Source of the DNA: Candidatus Latescibacteria bacterium 4484_107 | GTDB taxonomy: Bacteria > Latescibacterota > 4484-107 | Direction of reading: 5' to 3' | DNA: 5,548 nucleotides | NCBI GenBank assembly: GCA_002059205.1 | Contig: MVCQ01000122.1 | Coordinates: 1-5,548, forward strand | Shown here: in pieces, positions 5,314 through 5,548 of the stretch | How the letters are laid out: each line of letters starts with the position of its first letter | Numbering within the stretch: the first letter of the stretch is position 1 | The notes under the pieces: generated by a model | What the model was told of the DNA's origin: nothing | Database searches by the model: none | The model's input: the letters and a program-made list of their open reading frames with translations, nothing else | Translations under genes and position numbers: made by a program

Positions 5314-5548
5314 TCACGCCTCCCCGAGATACGCCGCGATCACCCGTTCGTCGTTCTGAACCGCCTCCGGCTTCCCATCGGCAATTTTTTCGCCGTAATT
5401 GAGCACCGCCACCGCATCGGAGATGTCCATCACCAGTTCCATGTCGTGTTCCACCAGAAGCACGGTCACGCCCTGCTCCCGAATCTTGAGGATCAACTCC
5501 GCCAATACGACGGTCTCGTGCGCGTTCAATCCGGAGGCGGGTTCATCC
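5314..5548 (-). CDS. livG: Branched-chain amino acid ABC transporter ATP-binding protein LivG (C-terminal part)
   Basis: The last 77 residues of the partner ATPase to LivF; the start and the nucleotide-binding Walker A lie beyond the right edge. The visible part begins at the end of Walker B with DEPASGLN, followed by HETVVLAELILKIREQGVTV. The switch histidine is present in LLVEHDMELVMDISD, and the protein ends with VLNYGEKIADGKPEAVQNDERVIAAYLGEA. The EHDM switch and the GLN-x-x-E loop after Walker B are typical of LivG rather than LivF. The gene ends with TGA at 5314-5316. livH, livM and the binding-protein gene would be expected further to the right. Confidence 0.93.
   Translation of the reverse strand, partial: DEPASGLNAHETVVLAELILKIREQGVTVLLVEHDMELVMDISDAVAVLNYGEKIADGKPEAVQNDERVIAAYLGEA

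Overview
This window looks like part of the genome of an uncultured or little-studied, moderately GC-rich bacterium. It carries a branched-chain amino acid ABC transporter, NAD biosynthesis and a fused PP-loop RNA-thiolation-type protein. That mix, with DUF362 and abundant short-tandem-repeat palindromes between genes, would suit Desulfobacterota, Nitrospirota, Acidobacteriota or a candidate phylum. The phylum cannot be fixed from the sequence alone, and no rRNA, tRNA or phage gene is visible.

All seven recognisable genes lie on the minus strand, so transcription runs right to left: livG (3' end only, running off the right edge), livF, nadA, a PP-loop ThiI-like protein, a DUF362 protein, a CPBP-family membrane protease, and a family-4-type glycosyltransferase (5' part only, running off the left edge). 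livG/livF are the two ATPases of a branched-chain amino acid importer. nadA makes quinolinate for NAD. The PP-loop and DUF362 genes overlap and look translationally coupled. The CPBP gene is visibly AT-richer than its neighbours, and together with the glycosyltransferase may be a different, more recently acquired unit concerned with the envelope.

The striking part is what lies between the genes. Each of the four longer gaps (1329-1415, 3353-3448, 4343-4445, 5178-5313) holds an imperfect palindrome, in most cases with short near-tandem units of about 7 to 18 bp. The four belong to different sequence families. A relative of the 4358-4426 element also lies inside the PP-loop gene (3131-3195), in an open frame, where it appears to encode about 22 extra residues after the first strand-helix unit of the nucleotide-binding domain. 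This resembles protein-coding insertion of palindromic elements as known for the Rickettsia palindromic elements, but with a different sequence. It is the best candidate here for something undescribed.
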